Assembly (NCBI GenBank): GCA_033816765.1
Contig: CM066289.1
Span: 1,426,001 to 1,490,000 of the forward strand
DNA from: Nothopassalora personata
Taxonomy: Eukaryota; Ascomycota; Dothideomycetes; Mycosphaerellales; Mycosphaerellaceae
Length of the DNA stretch: 64,000 nt
Reading direction: 5' to 3'
The position numbers and the translations under genes were made by a program. Every line of letters starts with the position of its first letter. The first letter of the stretch is position 1. This document shows positions 41,968 to 54,475 of the stretch, one piece after another. Under the pieces are notes generated by a model. It was given only the letters and a program-made list of their open reading frames with translations. It did no database searches and had not been told where the DNA came from.

Positions 41968-42653
41968 CTATCGATAGCCGCGGTAGGGCATGGGAGCCTC
42001 TGGTGGTGGTGTTCTACCACTTCTACTCCGCCGCCTGTCTCTCTTGCGGTGATCTTTCACAGCCATCTCCACGCTCTCTCTTCGGCTGTCCTTCACCCGT
42101 GCCTGTCTCCTCTCTGCTGGTCCAAAACGTGGATCCTGTATTACCTCCTCTTTGTCACTAGGATAGTCATACCTCACTAAGCTGAAGTAGTAGTCGAGGA
42201 CCTCCGGGTATCGCAAGCATGATGTCCTCCAATCTTGATCTATGCCTTGTTGCAGTATGTTGTTGGCCTGTTGTATTTGCGAGTGTATCAATTGCAACTG
42301 TGCCGGCTGGAGGGGTGGTCGGCCACTGTATTTGTGGAAAAGTGTATAGTACGGCAGTGTCTGGAGGTAGTTATGGTGCGCCTCCATTCTCATTGCGCGC
42401 AGGGCGTGGAACGTCGAGATGATCTGGTTGCGGGCGTGGTTCAGAACCCAGTCTCTGTCCGGCACTGTCAGCAGACTAGACATGAACCAGCATCGGTATT
42501 CATAGCGTACCGTATGGTCTGCCACCCACTCCACCTTTCAAAGGCTTGATTGAGCGCTTTCTCCAGACTTTGGCCTTCATGAGGGCATTCCGGAAATGGA
42601 GGTGCTCCGCATATGGCACAATTGGCCTCTGGTACAGGCGGTCCACTGGCCAT
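41968..42653 (-). CDS. Conserved fungal protein of unknown function with CxxC-x7-CxH motif
   Basis: Minus-strand exons 42653-42511 and 42454-41968 encode 209 residues. The 56-nt intron (GTACGC ... CTGACAG ... GGACAG) joins WSGWQTI to RDWVLNHARNQI. The N-terminus (MASGPPVPEANCAICGAP) holds C-x2-C-x7-C-x-H, a possible small zinc site. The middle is helical with aromatic, Gln-rich runs (LQTLPYYTLFHKYSG, QLQLIHSQIQQANN) and RYPEVLDYYFSLVRYDYPSD. The tail is Arg/Lys-rich (RKRDRRRSRSGR) and could target the nucleus. Similar proteins occur in many filamentous ascomycetes as far as I recall, none with an assigned function. Real gene: the splice site restores a continuous, conserved-looking helix. Confidence 0.75.
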
Positions 42654-44059
42654 GAACTTCCAACCATGGACAGTGGTCTCCTTTCTCAGGTCGCGGCTCA
42701 GATAGACTTTGCTACGAAAGGAGCGGATTTCCTTGCCAGGACAGGGTAGGAGTGCTCGAGAGATCAGGTGGGGTTGTGGGCACAAGGGGAGCTTGTTACT
42801 TGGCCGTCATGCCAGCATGAGCGCAGAAGAGCGTCGAAGAGTGTGAGGGCCGACGCATGGTGGTCACGGCCTCGAGCGGCCAGCGGGACTGCTAATTAGG
42901 TCTCTGCATAGTCTCTTCGCGTGTCTCCATATAGGCTCGTCGTCTGCGTCAATGCTTACTACTGGCGGTGGGATAGCTGCAGGCCTGTGGTATTGCCGAT
43001 TGGGCCGCGTTGCAGTGATGCGTTGGCGCTGTCAAAAACAGCTGATGAACATGTATGTATGCTCGCAGCTGTCGACACTTGCGCTGGCCAATTGAGGAGC
43101 ACGCTCATAGGACGACACATGTCGGCTTGTGGGCCTGCGTATCGACGAAAGGTATGTTACTGCTAGGTGGTGTTGCAGGTGCAAATGCTTGGCGTCCTTC
43201 CGCCTCCCGAGACCTCCCCTGCTGAACCTCGCTACACCACTATCACGGCGTCAAAAGAAGACTGTTGCGATGCCATCTAATGTCCAACAACCACTGGTCT
43301 ATACTACAGGATGGGAACTGCCCGCTACCTGCCGAGGCCGAACACCGCGCACCGCGCCTCACTGTTGCCCGGATTGACGACGGCATTCTACCGCCTCAAC
43401 TGTCCTAACTTCACCCATAGACGACAATATTAAAATTCAGAGGCAGGATAGCTTCCACGCTGGCCTCATTGAACAGGCCAGCATTTCGCATTTCGCGTTT
43501 CCCTGAACCGCATCGATCCATCGGCTCCATCGATGAACGTCCTATGCTGCGCCTCCAGTGGCGTGCCACTCCCGAGATCGATCACTCGCTGTGCGTTTGA
43601 GGCAGACCCAAGGCGGACGATGGCGATTCTGGTGGAATATGAGTGCAGCCCTTCTGAGAAGAGAGAAGTCACCCATACTAAAACGTAGTGCCATGCTCAC
43701 CATAGGCAGGTAAACACTCGACTCGATGTTGCTTGTATTCGCTCTAAGCTTGTTATTAATCAAGAACTTGCAGAACACTGTGCAGGACGCTGAGCTTCAT
43801 CGACTACCGGCAAGCCCCGGCAGAACGACGGTACTCTGGGAGAAAGTGAAGGCAGTGAAGGCATCAGCTGGTTTGATATTGTTATAGCGCGAACGCAAAA
43901 GCTCACGCATGTCAGTATCTTGTGTATCTTGGCTGGATGACGTAGTGTCGCAGAGCAAAAGTATCAACCGTTAAAGTTCCGTCGTGAAGCTCAAAATGCT
44001 ATGCTGTACATAGAACCGAATGTGGTGATAAGACATCCATCAAAAGTTGCTCCCCGACC
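42654..44059. other. Intergenic, no gene recognised
   Basis: About 1.4 kb between two minus-strand genes. Frames at 43466-43672 and 43542-43778 overlap and have no recognisable motif. Nothing else seen. Confidence 0.4.
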
Positions 44060-47000
44060 TCATGCAAACAGTCTCCCCAGAAACGACTTGGGCTTCTGCT
44101 CTGGTGCAGCAGGCCGACGGCGGCGCTTCTCATCACTTCTTCCCCTCTCATGCCGCTCGCTCTCCCTCCTCCTCGTCTCAGGCCGATCACTGTCCGTTCT
44201 ATGATGTCGATGCCTCCCATGGTGACCCGAGCTACCACCCTCCCTACTACCATGCGAGCCGCTACTTGGCAAGGTCGACGATTTAGTCCTAGGCACTTCA
44301 TCTCTCCGCAAATCCTTCCTCGAAGTGCTGGTGCCAGGCCCGTCATCATCTTCTACCCTGAAAGCAGACTTGACATGATTACTGCTAGTCCTGGCCGAGG
44401 AATGACCCAACGAGAGACCAAATAGCTTCTGGATGCCCGAAGACGAAGATTTGCTCTCCCTTCTTGTTCGCGGTCTATCGATCTCACGCACCTCGCGGTG
44501 CCGCCTCCGTCGTTCGGCTTCCTTCCGTGCGATAGCTTCCGCCTCCTCCCTCGCAAGTCTGATCGCCTCCGCCTCCTCCCTCGCAAGTCTGATTGCCTCC
44601 TCAGCAGCAGCCTTGCGAGCGGCGCGTCGAGCTTCGTGACGGATGCGGCGAAGCTCTTCTTCGTAAGCCAGGCGACGCTCCTCTTCCTGGATACGAGCAA
44701 TTTCGCGTGCTTTGCGATCTTCGCGACGTCTTTGACGTGCGGCGAGCTCTTCGGCGGTCATCAAAGAAGATCTGTGCGACCTATCGCGGGTCGACCTCAG
44801 ACCTTCTGGGAGTTTTGCGGGCTTGCTTGACCTTGATTTCTCGGAAGACTTCTTGGAGTCGCCTGAGCCGCGCTTCTTATGCTCTCGCTTCCAATGCTCG
44901 GCTTTGTGCTTACTGCCGCTGCTTCTACTGAGTTGTGGGGAAGGTGGTGTATCTTGGCTAGGCTCCTGCTGCTTCGGAGGCTCGACTACGATCGTTTCCG
45001 CCACTGGTGGCTCCTCAGCGACAGGGATTTCCACAGCACTGGGCTCTGGAATTGGGTCACTCGCAGGAGCCTCGGGTCCCAAGATCGTCTCTGGAGGGGT
45101 CGTCTCTGGAATTGCTGGTACGTCGACAGTCTCCTCCTCCGTTTGGACCTCTGTTATCTCGCTTGTCGCGTTGGCAGACTGTTCCGGGGGTTCTTCTAAT
45201 GCTTCTGTAGCTGGTGCCGGCGTCTCCTCTGTAGTCGGCTCTGGAGGTGCTTCTGCGATCGTTTCCGCAACTGGTGGCTCCTCAGCGACAGGGATTTCCA
45301 CAGCACTGGGCTCTGGAATTGGGTCACTCGTAGGAGCCTCGGGTCCCAAGATCGTCTCTGAAGGCGTCGTCTCTGGAATTGCTGGTGCGTCCACTATCTC
45401 CTTCTCTGTTTGAACCTCTGGCATCTCGCTCGTCGCGTTCGCAGACTGTTCCGGGGGTTCTTCGAATGCTTCTGGAGCTGGTGCCGGCGTCTCCTCTGTA
45501 GTCGGCTCTGGAGGTGCTTCTACGATTTCTGCCACCGATGCTGTGGCCTCAGCTGTACTCTCTTCGACGACGTTGGGCAGATCTTCGACGGTCACTTCCG
45601 CCTCCTTCTCTTCACTGTCTGCTTGGATAGGTGATTCTGACGTTTCCTCCACGACTTCGGCCTCATCCTTGGCGATGTCGTCCTGCACCTTTGCCTCGCT
45701 GACGACCTCCTCCATTGATGTGTCACCAACTGCCCCATCACCAGGGTCGGTATGATCGTCCGCCACAGCTCCCACAGTTTCATCCGCGACTGCTTCACTG
45801 CGCTCGCCGGGAGAATCATCTGCTACAGCCTCGGGACTTGGCTCGCTACCAGCTGCTACCTCGTCAGCAAGGTCGCCCTCGACCGAAGACTCTTTGACTA
45901 GATGGTCGTCGATTGTACTGTCTTCCGTGGCTTGCATGATCTCAGGCTCCTCAGGCAATGTATCTTTGCTCGGCGCTTCGTCGTCTGAATGACTCTCTTG
46001 ATCCCCCACTGCTTCCGAAGCACTCGGATCATCCGGTGCCGACTCATCGATCTGAGCATCGTCCGCCGCTTGTAGCTCTGCCTCATCCTTTCCATCGACC
46101 TCTGCTAAATTTTCGTCAACAGCAATTGATTTATCAAGCGCCGTCGGCGTTTCGGGAAGCTTAGATTCAACCACACTCTCAGGAGGGTTGTCAATAGGTT
46201 CAGTCGGGGAATCGCCGTCTTTCTCAGTCAATTCCTCGACGGGTGCATCTGCTTGCTGCAAATCTTCAACGGGCAAGGACTCGTCACCATCCTCGGCTGC
46301 CAAATCAATACTGTCCCCAGTCGCATCAGGCTCCACTTCTGTCTCATCGATAGAGTCTGCCTCGGCTTCGCTATCAGATAGTGGTTCATCCCAAGCGTCC
46401 AACTCATCCTGCTCATCTGAGCCTGCGACAGCATCCTCCGCCTCTCCATCGACACTTCCCTTCCGAATGCCAACATCGACAGCGCTATCGGAGCGAGCGC
46501 TATCCTTCACAGGCTCGTCAGATGGCGACTCTTCATCGACCTCATTCTGGGCGTTCATGGCAGCCTCGTCAGCAGCATTCTCCTCACCGATTACCTCGAC
46601 AGCCTCAGACGGCTCTTCGACAGAGTCGGATGTCACATCTGGTCCAGGAGCCACTGGTTCTTCGATGGGGGCATTACTATCGCTTTTATCGCTCGGTGCA
46701 TCTTCGAGATTAGGCTCGGCAGGGTTTTCGTCGGCCATCGATGTAGATGTAGAAGGTTCCAAGCCCTGGTCTACGGACGCCGGCTCATTCTCAGCTTCCG
46801 GCAGTCTTACCTCTTCAGTAGAAGGTGTATCAATTTCGCCTTGCTTCTCCTCAGCGATGATCGCCTGTGCTACATCCTGCTCAGGTGAAGGCGCCACATC
46901 TACGTTGGCTTCGTCTGTCGGTGCATCCGGGGGAGGCTCCGGTAGTGTTTCATCAGGCAGAATATCGCTCAAGGCAATTCCGAGCCCTGCAGGTATGGTG

Positions 47001-48597
47001 ATGACTGGGGTGGGATCAGCTTCCTCAGACTTGTCCTTCGATCTATTTTTCTTCTTGTCCTTTGACTTTCGTCGAGGTATGTCGATGGGAGTTAGCTCAG
47101 GCACAACCTCCACGACGGGATCTGGATCTGCGATGGTCCCCACGATGACCGGCTTAGATTCTTCTGGTGGAACAGGATCTTCTACAGGAAGAGGCTCCGG
47201 TGGTTGCGGCAAAGGCGCTTCCTTGGCTTTCTTCGACCCCTTCTTCTTCTTCTTGGACTTTCCTTTCGCAGAAGATGCCTCCTGCATGACAACAGGGGCA
47301 ATCTCATCGCTGACAGGCTGATCCAGAGCATCGCCACTCGGCTCACTCGTAGGTGGCGTTTTGGTTATTGGCTCCTCTACCTTTGATGCCTCCGACGATA
47401 CAGGCTCAAGCACTTCGCTGGGATCAGCGCTGAGCTCTTCAGAAGCCTCTGCGGTTTCAGGAGTCTCTCCAGCGACTTCAGTTGAAGGTTCCACTACTGG
47501 TTCTGTTTGCACGGGCGTCGGCTCTTCGATGGCAACGATATCATCAGGAGATCCTGTACCCGACACATCCACGATGATGGTCTTCTTATTCCTGCACTTT
47601 GACCCCTTTGCCATCTTCTTCTTCCTGTTTGTTGGCTTTGGGTCAGGTGTGCCAGGTGCGAACTGAACAATCTTTGGACTCTTCTCTCCAGGAGCGGAAG
47701 GCTCTTCAACAGAAATGATATCGTTCCGGTCAAGTCCTTCGCTCGATGAGGCCGGAGGATCAGGCGCCGGGGGTGGAATTTCGTCACTCGGATCTTCAGG
47801 TGGTGGCCCTTGTTCGATGTTCTCCTCCGCGCCGGGGAAGCCGCCCGGTGTTCCTTCGACTATCTCAACAGTCCCGTCGGGATCTAGATTGGGCTGCGGA
47901 GGTTCAGGTACAGCAGATGGAGCTTGAGCGTCTTCGGCTATAGGAGCGTCGCTTGATTCTGATGGATCGATCGGTTCCGCAGAATTGACCTCGTCGCTTT
48001 GAGCTGGTTCTTCGATAGCCTGTTGGTCATTGGGCTGTTCGGCTAGTGCTGGAGGAGCATCTTCTGGCAATGTCTCGGACGTTTCGCGTTCGATCGCCAC
48101 CGTCTCCTCTGGAGGAGTGGGTTCCGTGGAGTCAGCTTGTGTCTCTGTTTGCGCGCTTTCTGGAACCTCCTCGACCGGTGGGCTTTGCTGCTCGGCCACA
48201 GGAGGTAGTCCAGCGTCAGGACTCTCAGTGCTACTGTCCCCACCTTCTGCCACAGGATCCGCTGGCGAATCTTCGACTGGCGAATCGACAGGTGCTGCAA
48301 AGCCATGAGTAGGGCTACAGATCAAGCGCGGCAGAACTCACCTGCTGGCTCAGGACTAGCCTCCTCCTCGCCTTCTGAATCCTCGTCGTCCGTCGGCTCA
48401 GGAGGAGGGGGAGGTGGCTTAATCCTGACCTTGTATTTCAGCTCGAATGGCTTCGCAGCCACATCTGGTGATATCGTTGGTCCTTTAGGTCCGCCTCTCG
48501 CAGGATGTACGCTCAATTTCGGGTCGCGCCATGTCGCGACGTTCAAAGTCTGAAAGCCGTACTTCTTCTTAACAGCATCGAGGTGGCTGACAGACAT
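44060..48597 (-). CDS. Giant acidic, disordered protein with charged coiled-coil C-terminus
   Basis: Minus-strand exons 48597-48342 and 48294-44060 encode 1496 residues; the 47-nt intron (GTGAGT...TTTGCAG) joins SPEPA to APVDSPVEDSP. The first 60 residues look folded (MSVSHLDAVKKKYGFQTLN ... FELKYKVRIK), followed by a poly-Pro run. Then about 1000 residues are dominated by Glu, Asp, Pro, Ser, Ala and Val, with a few Lys-rich islands (KKKMAKGSKCRNKK; KGKSKKKKKGSKKAK). An 89-residue tandem duplication follows, then a long charged helix (REIARIQEEERRLAYEEEL, with a ten-residue RLAREEAEAI repeat), a Ser/Arg/His-rich stretch and the end SFLGRLFA. No known domain seen. Such proteins often act as scaffolds or spacers; no function is claimed. 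Confidence 0.8.
44535..44600 (-). repeat. 30-bp tandem repeat in the coiled-coil region
   Basis: A 30-base unit containing CTCCCTCGCAAGTCTGAT is present about twice. It encodes a repeated RLAREEAEAI decapeptide, so the copies stay in frame. Confidence 0.85.
44991..45524 (-). repeat. 267-bp tandem duplication in the giant acidic gene
   Basis: Two adjacent copies, about 44991-45257 and 45258-45524, differ at few positions. The period of 267 bases is 89 codons, so the frame is kept. Each copy runs from the equivalent of PPEPTTEETPAP to VAEEPPVAETI. High identity points to recent unequal exchange. Confidence 0.9.
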
Positions 48598-49851
48598 CTT
48601 TCCAGGAAAGGGTGGAGCTCTATGCAGCTAGCACAGAGCTATCGCGGCTCAAGGGCAACTAGCATCAAGGAAACGAACAATCTTTCCCATTCGTGTGACA
48701 TGGCAGGACTGTAATGATAGATAAAAGTAATCCTCTTTCGTACTCACAAGACCGCGGGATGACGTGCAAGTTGGGTTGTAAGTTCGGGTATATGTTCGCT
48801 GGAAGGTGCAAACCAAGGTGAGTGATTTCGCGGATAGCGGCAGGGATGAAAGAAGCAGCGTAGAACGAATCCGAGATGGCGTAGCACGCTGCTCAATCGT
48901 GCTCACATTCTATTGCTCTTCGGCTCGAGCTTTGGGAAATACAGAGACACCCGCATGGTACCCAGCACGGGGGGGGCAGGTGAGGTCTTGGGCAAAGAGG
49001 ACCAGTGACAGAGCAGCAGCGGTGCGACTGGAACCACGTCGGACAACAGAGTGGACGTGTGCCTGTCTGCCGGGTTCGTGCTGTGGGCAGCTTGTCGTGG
49101 TGCTAACGATGCATGTCGAGACCAGAGGAGAATAACGATGCAGAACTAATGAAGCAGTCGGCGTGGTTGGGTGCTCATGCATCGTGGGTCTCTGAAGACT
49201 CGATCCCGAATGGCGTTGGCTCCCGTGGGGCAACTCGCCTTGCATTTTTTGTAATCAAGTCGTTTGATACGCCGGCCGCGGCCGATGGCGCGTGTAACGC
49301 CTCTCGCAGACCGACGAAGAGTCTGTGTCACACCCATGTGAGGGTCCTGGAAGATCCAATGGCACAGGCGTGAACATGGGACAAGATTGACATGATGAAG
49401 GGGGAGAAGGAAAGCCGTGGAAGACGTGGCCGGCTGCCGTTGGGTGAGGCTCCTGCCGTCGTGCCGATCCGGGTGCGGCTAAAGGCAAGGAGGAAGGGAG
49501 CGGCCTTCTGCTCCCGTCACATCCACATGCGCATGAACGACCAGGAGGCTGCATAAAGGCACCCAGATGGCATCGGGGGGCCGCATATGCTAAGTTTGAC
49601 ATCTCATCTGCTCAGATAAGGACCTACAAGAAACAGCCGCTTTGGCACGTGACTCTTGTGTCGGAAAGAATCGGCCTTGGCAGATGCAATGTTTACTCTT
49701 CCGCTGTTTACAGGCAACCGAAGCCGCTGCAGGCGTCGCGATCGTGATCGGGCAAGCTCATCATTCATACTCTTACACGTATCATACAGATTATCCCTTA
49801 TCCTCTCCAGCGCCGCGCTAACAGTGCAGACGAATCGCCAACATAGCAAAA
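48598..49851. other. Intergenic upstream of the giant acidic gene
   Basis: About 1.25 kb. An eight-G run lies at 48969-48976. Several open frames on both strands (48806-49135, 48910-49245, 49255-49602) overlap and lack any recognisable motif. Confidence 0.4.
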
Positions 49852-52800
49852 TCAAGCGGTCGTGACACGTCCGACGAAGGGTCGTGGCCCGCCTTCCATT
49901 TTCTTCATCCCACCATTATGACCCATCTTTACCTTGGTGGATGATGTGTTGTAAGCTGTGGTTTCCTGCTGGTCATCTTCGTCAGAAGTAGCGACAGCAG
50001 TGCTTTCGCTACGTTCTCCCTGGGGCGTCTGGGGCATTTCGTCCTCTGATTCACCATGCTTGCGGCCTTGATCCGATTTTCGGTCATCTGTGTTGGTCAT
50101 CGCGCCGTCAGGCAACACGTCAGAATGCCCTTCGTAAGTATTTGGCTGGTGAATTGCAGGCGCTCGAGGAGCTGAGGCAATTGCCATCTCCTTTCTGCGC
50201 TTCGCAAAGTGCTGGTCCATATCCTGACCACTGAGCCTGGCTTGAAGCGCTCGTTTCGCGGTGTACGTGTTCTCAAGCGCTCCTGCGTGCTCCCACCGTT
50301 TCTTCTCGCGATGAAGTTTGACCTTGCCCACTAAATCGCCGCCGATATCGCCATACTGGTTGTGTGCTGTCGTCCAAATCTCCTCGTAGATCTTCCACCC
50401 TTCGCTGACCTGATCCTCTATTACCGTCAGCTGCTGGCTCATCTCCGCGTCTTCTGAAAAACGTAAAGCCTCAACTTCTTTTTGGCCCTTGATAAAGTGA
50501 GCTCGCCTGATGTACGCCTTCGACCCAGACCCTTTGCCTTCTCTCTTCTTCTTGATGTATACGATGGCGCCTTTCCCAAGATATGCAGGCGGCGAGACGA
50601 CGGCGCTGATGTTCTTGATCACGAAGCCGCCGATGCCTTTGCCAAAACCGTGTACAGTTCCTCCGAGCTTGCCAGGGATGGTCACAGCATCGCGGAATCC
50701 ACCAATTGGTTGTGTGATGAGACCCGTCCAAGCGTCGTAGGTGCCATAGGTGAATTCTTTTCCAGCAGCTTTGCAGCCAGTCTTGAAACCCGTGATGCGT
50801 ACAGGTTTTCGAACAGTGGCATCGCCCCATAGCCTCGGCGCATTATGGAAGCCTTGGGCGACTGCTACGTGTAGGTCGTTTGGCATGGTGAGTAAGGCAG
50901 CACCAGATCGTTTAATGCCTTCTTGGAAGTCTCTCGCCAGTTCAATGGCTAATGGCGTAGTCGGATCCGCGGACAGCTTGGAGCTGAAAGTATTTGACGT
51001 GTCCAGCCTGTAAGTGGCGGGGCGCTGCACGCCTTCAGCAGTCGCCGTGCCAGCCTTTGCAGCCTTGCGCTCCTGCTTGCCGGCTTTGCGCTCTTCTTTC
51101 CGCCTCTGGATGTTCGCTTTCTTCCACTCGTGCTCCGCGCGCTTCTTCACGTGCTGTGCTACTCGAACTGGTACCATACCCACGCCGCCACCTATCTCCG
51201 CGAAGGAATCGGCCAGGGCCCCAGCAGTGCCTGTTATGGGCTCACCGGGTCCATCGAAGTCATTCCAGCTGTAGACACGAAAGAGACTTAGGTCGCTATG
51301 CTTGATCTTGCCGCGTTCGAGCAGTATCTCAGCCGCCAGTGGCGACAATCGAAGCGACGAGCCCTTCAGATTCCAGGTCGCAACCCTGTCGTCCAGTATA
51401 GAGCAGCGCATGTTTTGAGCGCCTGCTAGCGGTAAAGACCTGTGGAACGACTTGCACGCATTAGCGGCTCCATCTCCTTCAGCTGCGATCCCATCGGCCA
51501 TCTTCTGCACATTGTGCTGCGCTTCTTCTGTGAGGCATTGCTTGATGCACTCGGCAAGCTTCTCTGCTGTCAGTTTCTTCCAAGGTATGACTTCGTGCGC
51601 GCCGGCTTTAGCTTCTGCAACGCGTGCTGCCCAGAAGGCTTGGTCACCGAAGAATGGCACGATTGTCGTCGGCTTGGCCAGCTTCAAACCGATTGCGGTT
51701 GTACCGGCGCCACCGTGATGTACCACAGCCTTGACCTTTGGGAAAAGCCAGTCGTGTGGAGTGTTGTCAAGCATGAAGATGTTGTCCGGAGTGTCTTCGT
51801 TGCTTTGTCCAAGGCCTCCCCACCCTGTACACAGAAGAAAATTAGCTATTTCTGAGTGCAATGCGCCTGTCGTCCGTACCTTTATTGACCAGTGCGCGCA
51901 CCCCAGCCATTTTCGTAGCTTTGAAGATCATATCTGTGAACGCGTTCGGGTCATCAACCACAATACTTCCAAAGCCGATATAGACGGGTGGATCTCCAGC
52001 TTCGAGAAAGTCGACCAGATCTTGCTCCGGCTTGAAATTCTTCGCCAGTTCCATAAAAACGAAACCAGATATGTCGATTTCCGGTCCCCAGTCCAACGGC
52101 TTCGCGACTAGAGATGGTGACCACATATAGGTGTATGGCACTTTCATGCGGTAGAGCGCTCCCGGCGCCCACAGCGAGCTCACAGCCTCCAAGCCCAACG
52201 TTTTGACCCGGAACTTGTTTACGATATCACCCAAGCCTTGCCACGTCATCATCTCCACCAGTGGATAAGACATGAAATTGACGTAGGACTCATCGACGTT
52301 GCTCTTCGAGGCCCGAATGTTTGTCAAAGGATGAGGAAAGGCCTGCGTCGGACTGTAGGGAAATGTAAACATGATGTGCAGGGGTATGCCGAGACGCTCT
52401 GCAATATGAACATGAGCCATTGAGGGCGGATTTGCTATGATGGCGTCCGCGATGAATGGTTCCTTGTCGCCGATCATCTTCAGGTTCTGCTGATCCTTCT
52501 CGTTGTCTGTCGTGTTGATGCAGGCCCTCCACATACCCTCAAACATCTCGCCCATTGCAGCTCTCCTCCGAGGAATCTCGCCTTCCTTGATGGTTTGTAG
52601 TCCAGGTATGAGCCCTGGATTCTTGACCATGAACGCCATAAGCTCCGACGGATTGCCACCTATACTGAAGAACTCAAGTTCGGTCTCCTTTTCGACAAAT
52701 TCTCGAAATATTGGATGTGTTGCGATCCGTACCCGATGGCCATATTCATCTCTTAGGATTTTGCCAATCTTCAGAAATGGTTGAATGTCTCCTCGACTTC

Positions 52801-53653
52801 CGATTACCATTATCGCGAGGTTCAGCTTGGGCCGCTTAAAATTAGTGCGCAAGGAAGATGCAATCGACTGAGCGTCTGCATCGACCTCTGTATGGTCATG
52901 AAGGTGCTGTTGGTGCTTTCTTCCCTGTGTCCTTCGATTGGGTACATCGAGATGGTGCTTGATTGTCTGACCTAGTGCCTTTGCAAGATATCCGGAGTTC
53001 GCGGTCTCAGAAACGGAGATGTTGAGCCGTCCGTCTCTCTTCGAGACTTTGCCCGTTGTCCTGAAATGATCGTTTCCCAAGTGGAACTTGGAGTATGACC
53101 GTCCCTTCTTGGCATCTCGGTTTGCTTGTTGTTGTTCCTGCTGCTCCTTCTTACTGTCCACACGCTTTGCCTTTGGCCTCTTTTTATTCTCGTCCACACC
53201 CTCGTCCTCTGACGAGCTCGTATCCGAGGCGGAAGACATTGGGTCGAACTGGTACTGGTATGCCTCGTTGGGCTGTCGGCGCCGCATGTTTCGTAGCAAT
53301 GTGCTACTTCTCGCGAGAACCTGCGGCCTTCTGTGATCCTGTGCCGGTGCTGTCCGCCCTCGCTTCAATGCAGGTACCGGAGCCTTGACGGCGTCTTGTT
53401 CCGAGCTTCTGTTCCTGATCGGCTTCGGTACGTCTGAGTGCCGTGTGGCTCCCGCGAAATATGAATCCGTATCCTGCTGTTGGTCTACCATTGCGGGACC
53501 ATGTTGCCCCTGCTCTTCTCTCTTCAAATGAGCCCCGAAGTCCACGCCGGGCAGGTGCTCTGTAGGCAGTATTGATCTCCCGGCCTCGTCTTGAAGCACA
53601 GCGGGAGTCGTCGCATGTCTCACGCTCTCGTGCGGACCAACCGGCGACACCAT
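49852..53653 (-). CDS. Sterol-glucosyltransferase-like UDP-glycosyltransferase (GT28/UGT type)
   Basis: Minus-strand exons 53653-51880 and 51824-49852 encode 1248 residues. The 55-nt intron (GTACGG...GTACAG) restores VNKGWGGLG. About 275 disordered residues come first. The N-terminal Rossmann half follows from about residue 278 (NLAIMVIGSRGDIQPFL, the GSRGDIQP motif of sterol 3-beta-glucosyltransferases). The donor-binding half has VVHHGGAGTTAIGL near residue 627 and PTTIVPFFGDQAFWA, the UDP-sugar signature with its Asp-Gln pair. A C-terminal region of about 480 residues holds a Lys-rich helix and a Gly-rich amphipathic part (GKLGGTVHGFGKGIGGFV). No PH or GRAM domain was seen, unlike Atg26. 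It probably glucosylates a sterol or other lipid in the cytosol or at membranes; acceptor unknown. Confidence 0.88.
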
Positions 53654-54475
53654 TATCTTCTGCAGTCTTGGGATTGGACGCCGCGGAGCGACTCAATCTG
53701 CTATTGAAACACACCTCCGACCATGAGCGAGTTCATCGCGATGTGCACATGGTAATTACAGGGATCCTATATCCTCCAGCTGGCTCAGAACATCGTTATG
53801 AGCCTTCACATCAACGCATAAACGCTTTGCAGGAGTCACTACGCAACGACGGCGACAACTCACTTTAGTCGGTCCGGAAGCGCATGGATTGACGTGCATT
53901 GGTCAGTCAAGCTTTCGCACCAGAGGAATGCCACGGAGCGACTAGTCTAGCGACGAGGCATGTCAGACCGCGAACGGACGGGAGGAAAGTTTTGGGAGCT
54001 CTGTTCTGTCTGAGGTCATGAGCGACAGGCACATGAACAGCTGCATGCATTCGGTCTTGTTGCTTTTGGAGGTATGCTTGAAGACGAGAGTGCGACAGGT
54101 TCACGACGCATACCGCTTCATGCTGAAAGACCGTTTCTCTCGTCCGCGAAAGCGTGTGACAACAGCAACAACGTCGTTATGCCTCGTTGTGCATGGTGGC
54201 AATCGCGTCGCGACAAGAAGATCAAAGCTGAAGCAGTGGGTTGTGGACATCATGTTTCGACCATTATGTCTAATTCGTGCGCATCGTATACACATTGATA
54301 CAACAAAAGGTATCTTAACCTGGTTGAAAATCTGTTTCCTCCTCACTGAAACGCCATTGAAGCTCGCCTCCAATATCAGCTCGCTGAATCGCTTTGATGA
54401 ACCAAGATCCTCGTTTCCAGTCTTACACCATGCATATTGATCTCTGACGTATGCATGACCCACTACCACGTTCGC
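53654..54475. other. Intergenic, no gene recognised
   Basis: About 820 bases between the glycosyltransferase start and the MARVEL gene 3' end. Frames at 54018-54440 and 54101-54469 oppose each other and have no motif. Confidence 0.4.

Noticed and set aside
46188..47321. Plus-strand Ser/Gly-rich open frame of 377 codons
   Set aside because: Antisense shadow of the giant acidic protein; Ser/Gly/Thr arise from complementing Glu/Asp/Pro/Ala codons.
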